This document shows, piece by piece, positions 32,401-43,970 of a stretch of 64,000 nucleotides of DNA. A program made the position numbers and the translations under genes. The stretch is from positions 2,501-66,500 of the forward strand of contig JACCGJ010013240.1 of assembly GCA_013407085.1 (NCBI GenBank). Direction: 5' to 3'. Numbering within the stretch: position 1 is the stretch's first letter; each line of letters starts with the position of its first letter. A model generated the notes under the pieces. The model ran no database searches. It saw only the letters and a program-made list of their open reading frames with translations, and had not been told where the DNA came from. This stretch comes from Atriophallophorus winterbourni. Lineage: Eukaryota > Platyhelminthes > Trematoda > Plagiorchiida > Microphallidae.

Positions 32401-35400
32401 CAACTCACTACCGTCGGCCAATCAATCTAGCACGATGTTAGCCACACAGCACAGAAGTGCTGCGTGATTGCACACCCGTGCATTACTAATAATCCTGACC
32501 TGGATAAACTATAATCCGGATATTCCACTACGTGGACGACACCTCTGTGATTATGAGAACAAAACTGGATGAAAGACATCGACTGCTCAATTATGTATTT
32601 ACTATTATTCAATTTACAAAGGAAACTGAAGTTGACGGATGTTTACCATTCCTGAATGTTCAAGCGAAACGGACAAGCGAAGGAACGTTAGAGACCGGCG
32701 TCTACCGCAAAACCTCACACACGGATCAAATACGGAACTTTCACAGCAAGCACCCGAACATTCACAAACGCAGTTGCATCAGAACCCTATTCAGAATAGC
32801 GGTAACTCACTGCAGTACAGATGAACTGAGAAGAAAAGAGGAAGAACATCTGTTCAAAGTTTTCTAGAAGAATGGATACCCAAAAAGCTTCACAACACGA
32901 CAGAAACCATCATAGAAAACTAGATGCACTCTGCCATATATTCAACAGTCCGAAATCTGCAACTCGGCAACAAGTACTTCGGCCACTTGGAATTGCAACT
33001 CGGGTACTTCGGCCACTTGGAATTGACATCGCGCATAAGACCGCATCAACACTTCGCAACCATTTCAACAACACGAAAGACAAAGTGGCGAAAGAAGAAC
33101 AGTCGAATATCGTCTGCAAGAACTACGTCGACAAACTGGTTGCAAACTGAGTACAATGCATATCGACTAATTCCGGCATCAGTTCGACTGGGACCGCACG
33201 AGAATATTAGCCAAACGGAAAGATCGACAAGCGCGAGAATTCATGGAAGCATGGCACTCAACAACAAATTCAATTAACCAATATCTTCAATTGGTTGCAA
33301 TATATGGACTAATGATAAACCGCTTACAGAGAAGGCATAACATGAACCCGACAAATCCGCGGGAGTAGTGGTGAAAGGACAGACAAAGGGTATAAAAACC
33401 AAAGAATTACAACTACAAGACGCTTCGAAAGAAGTTTTGCTGATGATGTCATCTAGCCTGATGACGAAACGTCCAACACCAACTACGCAAGCTCGGCGAA
33501 CACAAGCTGAACATCAGTATTGCATATTTTTGGCACTGCAGTTCTTCGGTTTCCAAATAAGCCGAGCACTTTGCAATGATGCACACATGAACGAAGAATA
33601 ATAGCAACGAAATTTGAACTAGACGACATTAAAAACCAAAATTCGATGCTCACCGTTGTTTTATAGCAGGGGTCTGACTGTGCTTCGCTTCAATTAGCTG
33701 TTCATACAAGGCTGTGATGGTCTGAATACCCTCAACCCTAAAGGATTCAAGAGCTGTGGCGAATGTTTCATGTTTACTAAGCAGTGTCTGCACACTGCTT
33801 AGATCACGAGCGTAGTCTTCAGCACGCACTTGTGCCTCGCGATCCGCTATCCACGATTCGACAACATCCGTTTTCCACATGAATTGTAAAAATGCAGAAT
33901 TGTCAGTCAAGTGAACTTTTCGACGATCCGCAGCACGTTTGAGTGTCGCCAATTTTTCTTGCAAGCCCTCGCAACGTTGCTCAATAGCAGGACTGTTATG
34001 GTTCTCAGCACGAATAAGTTCGGCACCCTCGGAACAAAGATTCGCACATTTTTCATCGTGAATCTGAATGAAAAAAAATCATGTCAATGGTTGAAGATAA
34101 CAGTGAGCCGCATAAGACCGAAATAAAGCGAACCTTTAGGTCAGCTTCAAAAGCGTCATGCTTTTTTCGCAACCCTTGAACAGCAGCCAAAGTCGATCCA
34201 TAATCTTCGCTGCTAAGTAAGTGCTGCTTTTCTAATATCCAAGCCTCTTCTTCTTCGATGCTATCGAGGAAATCTTGGTAAGCTAATGATTCTTCCAGTT
34301 TCTGTCGCCTCAACGCAGTTAAAGCTTGGAGTTCATCCCAAGCATGTCGCAAATTCTGGAGAAAAGGTAGTAAATTATTTTTAAGTAATCAAATTTGACG
34401 CTCAAACACAGCAGATAGTATCTGATAAACTACCGGAAAAAATATCAATTGTACAAGATATACCTGCATGCGACCGCGTACAACTTCCGGGTCAGTAAGC
34501 AAAGTTCCTTCTGTAAGCTCCTCGCCTTGAGCAAGTACTTGACGTATGGAGGGATCATGGGCAGCGACTTCAGCCTCAATACGCTGGTGCTTTTTGTGTA
34601 GATTACGGACCCCAATAAGATCACGACCAAAATCATCAGAACTGACGAGTAACTTTTTCTCGCGAATCCATGATTCTTCGTCGTCGATGTTGCGGTAAAA
34701 ATCATGCAGTCGTTTCGCCTTCCCCAAAGTAATAGCACGATTCTCAGATTGAGCACGAATCTGCAAATGTGCGGTATTGGTAATAAGCTAACAATATACT
34801 CATGTGTTGACAAAAATCTCTATGCATGTCTAAATAATGCCGACCTGGGAGTTTTACAACTCATGTAAGCCTAAAAACTGTAGAAAGTTTTCTCTTTCGG
34901 AGATTGTACTTCGATATACATTTATATAAAGGTGCAATTGTATCACAAAATGTGTAGTTTTCCTAATAGCTATCGATTAGAATATATCGCGTAGTCATAA
35001 GGAAAAGAAATTTTTAGGTAATCGGTTAAACCAGTTCAACAAATTATCCACGATGTATCGATTTGCTGAAGCGTGACCTACTGTGTATTGAATGGGCAAT
35101 TACATAAACAAAAAGGGTTATAAATGGATGCACCATTATCTTCAGTACTGGTGAATATGTATACGAAACACTTCGAAAACAACGGAGAGATTAAGTCAAG
35201 ACTATGAGTACATTACATCGATGGCACGTTCGTAATCATAAATTGGGAACCGCAAGAGGCCTTCGTTAACTATTTCAATATCTTATACACGAAGATTACG
35301 GTCGCAAACAGGCTTGAACAGGTTCCCATCAATTTTAGGACTGTTTTGGCAAGTCTAACCAAAACATACCGATACAGAATCTGACCTACGATATATGACA

Positions 35401-38400
35401 ACTCAGCCAATACATTCCTTCAGGTTTATAGCTTCGTCCATTTTTCGAAGATAGAACACTTATGCAACGATGAAATAAAACGAGCAGGCTGACCGTGAAG
35501 CTAGCCAGCGGCTCAGATACCGTGTTTATTCGAAAAGATTTGTAAAATCGAGGTAAAATACAATTCGACGAAATCAGGGAAAAATTGGCGAGATACTGTA
35601 TGTTGAAGGCATAGCAGAAACGATAAGTAGAATCTTGAACAAGGCATTCATACATGTAACCTATGAGAATGGAAAAATATCCGCTCGGTTCTGATGCACG
35701 TGAAAAATACGACGCCCTTATCGATTCGTGAATATCATCTAGAGAATCGAAAATAATAATTTTTCTGGTGTTTGCATAGGCAGACTTACAGGGAACTTTA
35801 TTCCAGAATGGAACACCAAAAGCGGATCAAAACGCATTTCCGAGATGCGAAGGATTATCTTTTAGTCGTGTTTCAACTTGGTTAAATAATATTCACTTTA
35901 TGCCTTATACTTATTTTAAAAAAATTTAACAGTTTTACCTTCACCGCGTTAGCTATGCACAAGTGTGAACCCCACCGTATCAACCGATCTTGACAATCTT
36001 CACTTGTATCAGATTTACTGTGTTGGGCAAATCGACCATTAATCCTGGTCTTGACTTGACATCACCCCATAAGGATTACTATAAACTGCTTAGAAGTAAG
36101 GTCAAGAAGAGGTGGTGGGTGAGATGCTACTTAGTCATGTTCCCTGTTTTGACCCTTGATTTGACGAAGCTTGTGTCCGAAGCGTAACATTACCGAAGAA
36201 TAGTTCCCAGATGTCTCACATCATATCACCGCGCATTCGTGCAGTTCGCTCGTTGTTATGTTTAATGTAACTTCGATCGAGACCCAGCCTTAGTTTTGTG
36301 AGTCTCGAACAGATATACATTTACCGATTGCACCTCGAAAAGAACGAGAAGATTAACGAAACGCGTTTGTGATCACGTCTGGACGTCAAAATCGTGTAAT
36401 TCTATAGTCCGAGCCGATTTGGGTTTTAAAGCAGCATGGAAAATGGTCCAGAAAGTAAAAGACCGTTGAGGAGGAATCGAGGAAATTGTACCAACGCAAT
36501 GCGTAAAGGATATGGTTAATAAAACTGCACTCGTTTATACACCAACCCATTTCAAATTCTGTTTCTGTGTCTAACCGGTGAGTTATCAATATTTTTCGGC
36601 AAACTGGACTTTCACAATAAGGCCTATGTGTGCTCATCTTTCAGGTATGGTATGGTATGAAAGCACAAGCCTGGTCCGTTTGCCCAGGCCATCCAGGATA
36701 AACCAACACACCCTAAAATAATTATTTTCTGAAGTTGTAGATGGAAATTTTCTGGGCGCTTTGAAAATTTCAAATTCAGAGTGGACAATATGAACGAGAC
36801 TTGCCTTTTCATATCGTTCATTAATCATCTTTTTTCTATCCAAAATTGTATCTGCGTCACCGGTGCCCGAACGGATAAACTCGTCAGCATGCTGGTCTAA
36901 TTCTCTAATACGATCTTCGTGTGCTTGTATGTCGGTGGCCAGTACCTAAAAGGTTAAGTCGAAAAATGATTATTTCAGATTAAAACTAAGTGACACAGAC
37001 AAACAAAAGTTTAACAAACTTGATGTTTTGACAATAAGCTGTCAACGGATGCAGAATCTTTCCCATAGTCTGGACTGGCCAAAGTAGTTTCCATTTCGCC
37101 CAGCCAGAATTCTATATCTTTAATACCTGCGTCATATGCAGCTTGTCGGTTGGCTTCTTGTAGCTTTTCGGACTTTTCCTTCGATCGGTTTACTAAATTA
37201 TCCCATTGGTTGGCAAGCTTATCTATTCGTTCACGTACGACATCCTCTTGGCCCTTGCATTGCTCTGGAATTGAAAAATTTGGAGTTAAACATTGGGATT
37301 AAACTGTTTACAGGACATTTTTTGTACTAGCGACATCGTTTCCTAATTCGGGAGAGCATGCTTGATGTTTTACAAACTCCGTAGCTTTTCAAGTACAACC
37401 ATCAGAAATCATTTACGATTTTGTGTTGAGTGTATGGCACTTGAGCATTCTATAAATGTTACTGATGTAATGCTGTTGTTGATGATACGTATCATTCAAA
37501 AAACGCACAGATATTTAGACTAGTTAATGATATATCAATAACTGCGGGCGCCCTTCGATACAGTGTTAGAACAAAAATGGATTGTAAAGAAACGGAAAGT
37601 GATTTTCGGTTCATGTCGTGGTAAAATTTGATTTAAACGGCCGAGTATCGAAACACTATCTTAGTATGCCTCTAAATGCGGACAGGTGTCACACGGTAAA
37701 TTATTTAGTAGATTTGATAGAGTCATGGTATCCGAGCGGAAACAGCCACAAAGCCAGAGCTAAAATGCTTATCCATTATCGGATCTAGGCAAATATTTAG
37801 TATAAGCTCAAGTGCTTAGTATGAAATTCTGCGCAAATCAGTTGACGTTAAGATTACACTTTTATGAATTTTTATTCAGAAATCGGTTAATATTATTAAT
37901 GTTGAAAATCAATGTGATGAAATTGAAAAATAAAACAAATGCACAGAAATACTATCACCGACAAATAAATTTGCGACTAACCGTTTTGAATGAGTCGCTG
38001 CCCAGCACCGATGATGCTTTGCAAACGCTCTGCATTTGCAGCAAGCTCCGCTTCGAATGCCTGATGTTTTTGATGTTTAGCTTGAACGTTGATTTTCGGA
38101 TCTTTATAAGATTCATCCATCGTCAACTGCATTTTTTTCGTGATCCACAATTCCATTTCATCAGCATCACGCAAGAAAGCCTGAAGGGTTTGTACGTCCT
38201 GCAGCTTACTCCGGTTTTCAATCATAGCGTTTTTCAGTTCCTTCCATCGATCCAGAACTTCGTTAAGTTTTCCCTTGATGGCATCGGAATCGTAGTGATC
38301 CATGTCTAACAGCCGTTCTGCGCCAGCCTGTAGTGATTGTATTTTCGCTTCTTGGAGGTTAATGGCACGGTTGAAATCCTCGTGTTTCTTGATGAGGGAA

Positions 38401-41400
38401 TCGACTTTATTTCCATCAACATCCTCACCAGCCATGGAGCTTTCACGAATGGCCATCCAGTCCTCTGCTTGCTCGCAATCGCGTAGAAACAATTGTTCCT
38501 CTAAACATTGGTCTAATTTTTTGTTTCGTTTCAACCAGTTACTATAAAAAATAATAAAAAATAATTTAGAAACAAGACATAGTGTGAAGAAGTTATAAGA
38601 TGGGAGTTCTTACTCGTCAAGGGCAATGCGAGCTTCTGCTATAAGTTGTAGTTGTTCTTGAATTTGTGGACTGGCATAATGGCCGTGATCGAGCAACTCT
38701 TTCCCAAACATTTCCCAGTTAGTGAATGCAGGCGCGCGAGCATCTATCTCCGTTCGATAATCCTGTAGGTAAGAGTTGAATAAAAGTTTTTACCTTATGC
38801 CGTTCAAGCAAGGCTTCTGCGCCAGTGACATCTACAGCTAATTCATCCGATGAGACCAGACCATCCATAGTGCCCATCCAAACTTTCAAGTCCCTATAAA
38901 AAAAATAATAGAGTGATGGTTGCATAATTGTAACGAAAACAAGGTGATATGAGTAACTTACCTTGCATCGGCAAGAAACTTCTGAAGATCCAATGCATCT
39001 AATAGCTTAGATTTTCTTTGTTCAGCCTTGTCTGCAAGCGAATTCCAAGCTTCGTTGAGTTCCTGTTGATGGTTGCAAATAGCTTCGGCATCTTGTGGGT
39101 GTATGTTGATCAGATCAGCTGCTTTTGTGTCTAGTTGTTTAACTCTGTCACCAAGAGCAACCAAATCTCGTTCCAACGCATCATGTTTTCTTATAAGACG
39201 TTGAACAGAAGTAAGGTCAGTGCCCAAATCATCGGTTGTCAAACGTCCTTGTTTTTCCTCTACCCATTCCTTTGCTTCATCGCATTCCCGATGATATCGC
39301 TGAACAGCATCTATGTCCTCGAGATCTTTTACTTTCTTTGTCGTCACCTCTTCTAACTGTTCGTACTTCTTTTGCAACTGCATGATAATTCCTTCTATTT
39401 TCTCAACTGCCTCTGTCTGACCTCCACGTTTTAGTTTGTCAGCTTTGGCACACAACTCGGATACTCGCGCTTCTCGTTCTTTTTGTTCCACAACGAAGTC
39501 ATCAACTTTTTTACGTGCACTTTCCACCTCTTCCAATCTACCAGGAACGATGGTCTCCGTTACCGCTACAAGCTCTTTTTCAACAACCCACTGATGAAGG
39601 TCGTTGGCTTCCCGCACTAGATGATAGGCTTCAACAGAATCTTGTAAACGTTCTCGGCGATCACGACCTAATTGAAGCAAATACTGATAATGTTCTTCAA
39701 GACGCTCCTGTTGTGAAGCTACTGTAATGGGCTTATCGGTTAAGTCACCTTGGCTGTCCGAAAGGGGAGCTTCAATTTTTTTAACGTATGCCGCAGGAAC
39801 GAAGCCTTGACGGTCATTGATTTCAACTTTCCACCAGTCCTTGTGATTACTAGCGAGAAGTGTGAGCACATCACCTTTACGAATAGAAACTTCTCTGGGT
39901 GATTTTTCTTGATAATCATACAAGGCCATGACCACATCTTTACCCAGAACATCACTTAAAGGAGCTTCTTGCATTCTACAGGCCTTTGCTTGCTGACCTA
40001 ATGTTTCAATAGTAGCTCCATAAGCTTCAATGTCAGCCATCAATGCATTGTGTTTCTTTAATAACGCTTCCGTGGAGTCTTCGTCTCTGCCGAATTCTGA
40101 CGATCCAACGAGAGGTTCTTTTTCACGCATCCAACTTTCAGCCTCGCTAGCATCTGCAAAGTATTGTTGTGCTTGTAATGAATCATCTAACTGTTGTCTC
40201 CTTCGGTCTGTTTTGTTACAAAGAACATCCCAGTCTTCCTCCAACAACTTTATACGTTTTGCAATTTCATTGGCGGCATAGTGATTTGCAGCTATCATTG
40301 AATTACCCTCGGACACAACATCTTGTATTCGAGGTTGATGACCATTAATCTCGGCAGATACTGCATGGTGCTTCTTGATTAAATTTTGAACGCCAATCAA
40401 ATCTCTTCCTGAAATTAAGTAAACAGCAGATAATGCGCAAACTAAAATTTGAGCAATAACCTGAATAAAAATGATATCATGATAAAAGTTACCCTAATCG
40501 GACTCAAAGGAAAGCATGAAAGTGGCGCTAGGCTCAGTTGGGCGTATTCGTTTGCCTGGGTGGGGTCCAAAAGCTCCACCTAATAGTTGGCTGGAAACCT
40601 TACGCGATATGGCTACAAACCGAAGTCAGTGGCGCCAGTGTATTTTATTATGTGTCATAATTTTTTATCCGGTATTATTTTACATAAAAACACAAAAAAC
40701 GAAAACAAAACAAAAAAACAAAAAAATCGCATGCAGTGAAACTACAAAAAACAAGCTGCTTTGTGTGCATTTGCTTTTGCGTATTCCGCTTGCCTGCTTT
40801 CCCTTTTCCGCGCGCTTGCTTATCTGCTTTTCCTGCTTCATATTGCTTGGCACTTTGTCTGGCTCCAGACTCGTGCTTCATGATGATGATGATGAAAGTG
40901 CATAGAGAATTTTTGAATAGTCTCGACACTAGCTATAATGGTCAGGAATGACTAATGCGTAAAAAATTATTTTATGAATTGCAAATGTTGTGTATATCTC
41001 CGCAAAAGGCGCATTTGATTCTTCATAAAACGCTGTGAAAGAGATAAGTCAATGTTCGGCTGTTGTAAACCATGTTTTCACATGGGGAACGAAAGCCGGT
41101 CAACAGAAATAATAGTCAGGAATGACTAATGCGTAAAAAATTATTTTATGAATTGCAAATGTTGTGTATATCTCCGCAAAAGGCGCATTTGATTCTTAAT
41201 CGACAGAAATAATGGTCAGGGATGACTAATGCGTAAAAAATATTTTATGAATTGCAAATGTTGTGTATATCTCCGCAAAAGGCGCATTTGATTCTTCATC
41301 AAAAACGCTGTGAAAGAGATAAGTCAATGTTCGGCTGTTGTAAACCATGTTTTCACATGGGGAACGAAAGCCGGTCAACAGAAATAATGGTAGCTTACCC

Positions 41401-43970
41401 ATGTTGGTAGAGCCTGCGACGGGTTCCTTCTCTCGAATCCAATCTTGCTCATCTTCTACATCTCTGAAAAACTGGTGAAGCAAGTAAGCGTCTTTTAACT
41501 TTTCGCGACGATGCTTGATAGGATCGTCAAGTGCAACGTAGCGCTGTAATAGATGTTCGTATTTATCAGCGATAAAAGGGGCATCAAAATGATTTTCGGA
41601 TATAAACTGGTCAACCTGGCTCTTGAAACCATCAACACGGTCACGATGTGCTTGGACATCGGCTTCAAGTAAATTATGCTTCTTCTGGGCATTGAGCACA
41701 CCGTTCAGATCACGACCCAAATCTTCAGAAGTTATTTGAGCTTCTACTTCGCTCAACCACAACTCAACATCTTCGACATTTCGTATAAATTGTTGCTGGC
41801 GATTAGCTTGATCTAAATTTGATTTTTTGACAGCCATGGCATCTGACAGCTGTGACCAGGTATTATCAAGTTGGCGGATACGCGACTCAATCTCTGACGA
41901 ATTATAATGTCCATTTTGTATAAGCTCCTGGCCCATTTTTCTTATTTCATCAACGCGAGATTGATTTGCTTGCACTTCATTTTCAAAATTTTGATGTTTC
42001 TGGACTTTGGTTTGAAGATTGGTCGGATCTTTATGGCTTTCATCCGTGGCCATGCGGAGCTTTTCAGCAATCCAAGACTGCATCTCGTCCGCATCACGGT
42101 CGAACATTTGATAACGATGCGAATCCTCTAGATGACTACGTCGTTCAGCTGATTTAGCTTTAAGAGATTCACGACGATGTGCTAAAGACATCTGTATTTC
42201 AGCTATTTGGTTTGAAGCATAATGACCATTAGCAATCAATTTTGATGCAAAATTGTCGATGTGATTCATTTTCTCTTCTTGAGCAACCATAGACTTTTCA
42301 AAATCTTCTTGTTTGCGTAACAAAGCCTCAACTGCGTCTAATGAATCGCCTACATCCCTGCTATCTAGCAAAAGTTCTTGCTTCATCATCCATGATTCGA
42401 GTTGCTCCGCGTCCCGACAGAACAGCTGAAGGTCCATACATTGTTCAAATTGAACACGTTTAGCCTCCCACAAAGCAAGTAATTCATCGCGATCCCGCTG
42501 CAGCTCCGACAGCTTTGTCGCGATATCTGCACTGTCGGCCAGGCCTAATTCAATCAAATTTTGTCCTTCTTGAAAGCATGAAGCGTAGCTTTCTTCCCGT
42601 GACGCTATTTCAGCCTTATGTTCATTGTGACGTTCAACATGAGCTTCGGCACCTGCAACATCTTTCGCTAATTCATCAGCTTCAATCACTGCTTTCATAT
42701 CGGCAATCCAAATTTTCAAATCTTTCCAATCTGAGAGAAAACGGTGAAGCTTGAAAGCTTCTTCTAATTTGGAACTACGGCTCATCGCTTGCACTTTCAA
42801 CTTTTCCCAGGCAGTAAGAAGTGCTCCGTGTTTCTCACGTATTTTTTCTCGAGAATCCGGGTGCTTAATTGATAACTCTTCTGCATCAGCACCTAATTGC
42901 ACAAGTTTGTCTTGAAGTGCAGATAGATCCCTTTCCAAGGTCTCATGTTTTCGTTGTAATGCTTGCACCGATGCAAGATCACGACCGTAGTCATCAGTCG
43001 ACAGAGGAATAGTTCTTTCATTCACCCAAGAAACGGCTTTATCTGTATCCCTGAAAAATCGTTGTATTTCATGAGCCTCGAACAATTTGTGTCGGCGTTG
43101 TGCGGCTAAGGTGTTAAGACGCTCGAGCGCATCGCGAACTTCGCGGGATTTGGCAGAAACTAAATCACCCTCCGGAAAACCTTCGTTTAAGAGCTCGTGC
43201 TCTTTCGCGTAAACATCTTGTGCACGTTGTTCTTGAAACTCTAGTTCCTGAACAGATTATAAAATTTTCAAATGTTACCTTTAAAAATTCGTCAAATTTT
43301 TTTTGAAGAACTTCAACATGCTCCAAGTCACTTCCGTATTCTTCAGAAGAAACATAAGTTTCTTTTTCACGTATCCAGAAGAGTAGTTCATCACTTTGTC
43401 TGAGGAATTGCACGAATTTCAAAGTCAAATTTAGCAGACGAGCCTTCTCTTGGATCATGGACATCAGTTTTTCCCAGAGGGCATGCAATTCGTTTAGACG
43501 GGACTAAAAAATTAAACCGTTTTTAACGAACCTGTATAATGTCACAGGCATAATGTTGCTCTTGCAACATTTCTTCCCCTGATTTGTCCAAAGATGCAAG
43601 AATTTCAGCGTGTGCGGTCACTTCCAGTTCAAACGCCTGATGTTTTTGCTTTTTTGCCTATCAAACTGTGAGGTGCATTTCCCAATTACCTGTAAATTAT
43701 TAAGCTCCTTGAAATCTTCATTCGAGTATGTCTGTAGTTTTTCCAAAATCCAACTTTCGAGTTCATCAGCATCGCGTTTGAAATACTGATACCTATCATA
43801 TTAATGTAAATGCCATAATTTCTGATCTACCGTATGGCTTGTTCTAACTTATGACGTCGATTCTCTGTAGATTCTTTGAAAGCTGAATATCTAGTGAGCA
43901 CTTGTTCACGTCTTTCCTGAATATCTTCAGGAGTTTCGAGAATCTTCACTTTCAACGGAAGATCGCTCAT
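28790..43970 (-). CDS. Alpha-spectrin, complete gene, 19 coding exons
   Basis: Large actin-crosslinking protein of the membrane skeleton that pairs with beta-spectrin. Exons (minus strand): 43970-43831, 43792-43690, 43657-43532, 43503-43279, 43247-41399, 40408-38962, 38893-38794, 38762-38614, 38541-37982, 37264-37020, 36945-36805, 34760-34464, 34355-34134, 34063-33654, 31344-31032, 29943-29761, 29684-29508, 29435-28983, 28915-28790. They sum to 7266 nt (2421 residues plus stop), close to known animal alpha-spectrins, with every junction in frame. The start is placed at [20 protein letters not shown], which aligns with the conserved N-terminus; the frame is open further upstream. Order: N-terminal tetramerisation helix (about 1-45), spectrin repeats, SH3 (about 973-1025), more repeats, EF-hands (from about 2265). 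The vertebrate calmodulin/calpain insert is absent, as expected in invertebrates. All exons are open, so the gene looks functional. Confidence 0.97.
29944..31031 (-). other. Alpha-spectrin intron 15
   Basis: 1088 bp, GT-AG (donor GTACGT). A short S-repeat-like patch (AAATTGATTAACCACGGGTAA near 30716) is the only family match. Otherwise nothing supportable. Confidence 0.6.
31715..31910 (+). repeat. S repeat (SINE-like) in intron 14
   Basis: Runs from AAATTGATTGGCCACGGGTAG through CTGGGCCTGGGCAACCTGACAG and TGGATCAGGCTTGTGCTTTCA to a short ATACC pentamer tail. The same blocks occur at 32238-32500, 3555-3790, 36643-36720 and 59545-59685. Confidence 0.75.
32238..32500 (-). repeat. S repeat nested in Penelope-like reverse transcriptase
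   Basis: Minus-strand copy with its TATGTATATGTATG pentamer-type tail at the left end, splitting the reverse transcriptase between MERIAL and the YVDD block. It gives the longest readable version of the family (about 260 bp), including the head GCAGCACTTCTGTGCTGTG. Confidence 0.75.
33434..33479 (+). ncRNA. Hammerhead core at 3' end of intron-14 Penelope-like element
   Basis: Plus strand: GUUUUG, CUGAUGA (33440-33446), one extra U, a perfect six-pair stem II GUCAUC/GAUGAC around UAGCCU, GAAA (33466-33469), stem III ACGU, cleavage C (33473), then CAACAC pairing with GUUUUG at five of six positions. All core bases are present. The extra U before stem II is atypical. Agrees with the known presence of hammerheads in Penelope-like elements. 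Confidence 0.6.
35110..36195 (+). mobile_element. Penelope-like element, degraded, in intron 11 (antisense)
   Basis: Plus strand. Reverse-transcriptase remains [20 protein letters not shown] (about 35135-35195) and YIDGTFVI. The linker region (35600-35720) is nearly colinear in DNA with 28170-28030 of the minus-strand copy. The 3' end matches the other copy down to a decayed hammerhead-like segment at 36155-36195 (TTGACGA, GCTT/AAGC, GTAA). No open frame remains. Confidence 0.7.
36643..36720 (-). repeat. S repeat 3' end in intron 11
   Basis: GGTATGGTATGAAAGCACAA on the plus strand is the reversed tail of the S family, followed by a partly diverged body (GCCCAGGCCATCCAGG). Confidence 0.6.
37265..37981 (-). 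other. Alpha-spectrin intron 9
   Basis: 717 bp, GT-AG. No repeat or coding match seen. Confidence 0.7.
39777..39935 (-). other. SH3 domain of alpha-spectrin (within exon 6)
   Basis: Reads [20 protein letters not shown], then [20 protein letters not shown], with the ALYDY, WW, G and PAAYV positions of the classic spectrin SH3 fold. Binds proline-rich ligands. It sits in the middle of a 1447-nt exon, between two repeat segments, as in other alpha-spectrins. Confidence 0.95.
40510..40895 (+). mobile_element. LINE 3' fragment in intron 5
   Basis: The plus strand reads [21 protein letters not shown], a pattern typical of the extreme C-terminus of RTE-type endonuclease LINEs. Noncoding sequence follows and ends in an (ATG)n run at about 40878-40893. 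Only the 3' end is present. The family differs from LINE-A. Confidence 0.6.
40941..41390. repeat. Three-copy tandem repeat at the 5' end of intron 5
   Basis: Units at 40941-41114 (174 bp), 41115-41214 (100 bp, internally deleted) and 41215-41390 (about 176 bp), each starting GTCAGGAATGACTAATGCG (one G variant). The last unit ends about ten bases from the exon 5 donor. The full units contain the hairpin CCATGTTTTCACATGG. Confidence 0.9.

Larger units (their letters stand above)
32150..33490 (+). mobile_element. Penelope-like element, reverse transcriptase to endonuclease, in intron 14 (antisense)
   Basis: Plus strand, opposite to the host gene. Reverse transcriptase: [20 protein letters not shown] (32160-32220), an S repeat insertion, then [15 protein letters not shown] with the catalytic YVDD at 32529-32540, [20 protein letters not shown] and [20 protein letters not shown]. 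Linker: [18 protein letters not shown] (33040-33100). Endonuclease remains are faint ([10 protein letters not shown] near 33215). A tandem 30-bp duplication lies at 32974-33033. Frameshifts and the insertion make it inactive. The 3' end carries a hammerhead-like core. Confidence 0.85.
31345..33653 (-). other. Alpha-spectrin intron 14, filled with mobile elements
   Basis: 2309 bp, GT-AG. Contains an S repeat (31715-31910), a Penelope-like element (32150-33490) and a second S repeat inside that element, all listed separately. The rest is unassigned. Confidence 0.85.
34761..36804 (-). other. Alpha-spectrin intron 11 with GC-AG ends
   Basis: 2044 bp. The exon 11/intron junction reads AAG then GCAAGT at 36804, and the acceptor is TTTGCAG before exon 12. 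The junction restores RYEK-IRAQ, matching the conserved spectrin sequence at that point. No GT donor gives the correct frame nearby. GCAAGT after AAG is the known strong consensus of the rare GC-AG class. Confidence 0.85.
40409..41398 (-). other. Alpha-spectrin intron 5
   Basis: 990 bp, GT-AG. Holds a LINE 3' fragment on the opposite strand (40510-40895) and a three-copy tandem array beside the donor (40941-41390). Confidence 0.85.

Noticed and set aside
37812..38309. 165-codon plus-strand ORF
   Set aside because: Antisense shadow of spectrin exon 9 and its intron.
40941..41390. Possible CRISPR-like array
   Set aside because: Only three long direct copies without spacers, inside a eukaryotic intron; it is a simple tandem duplication.
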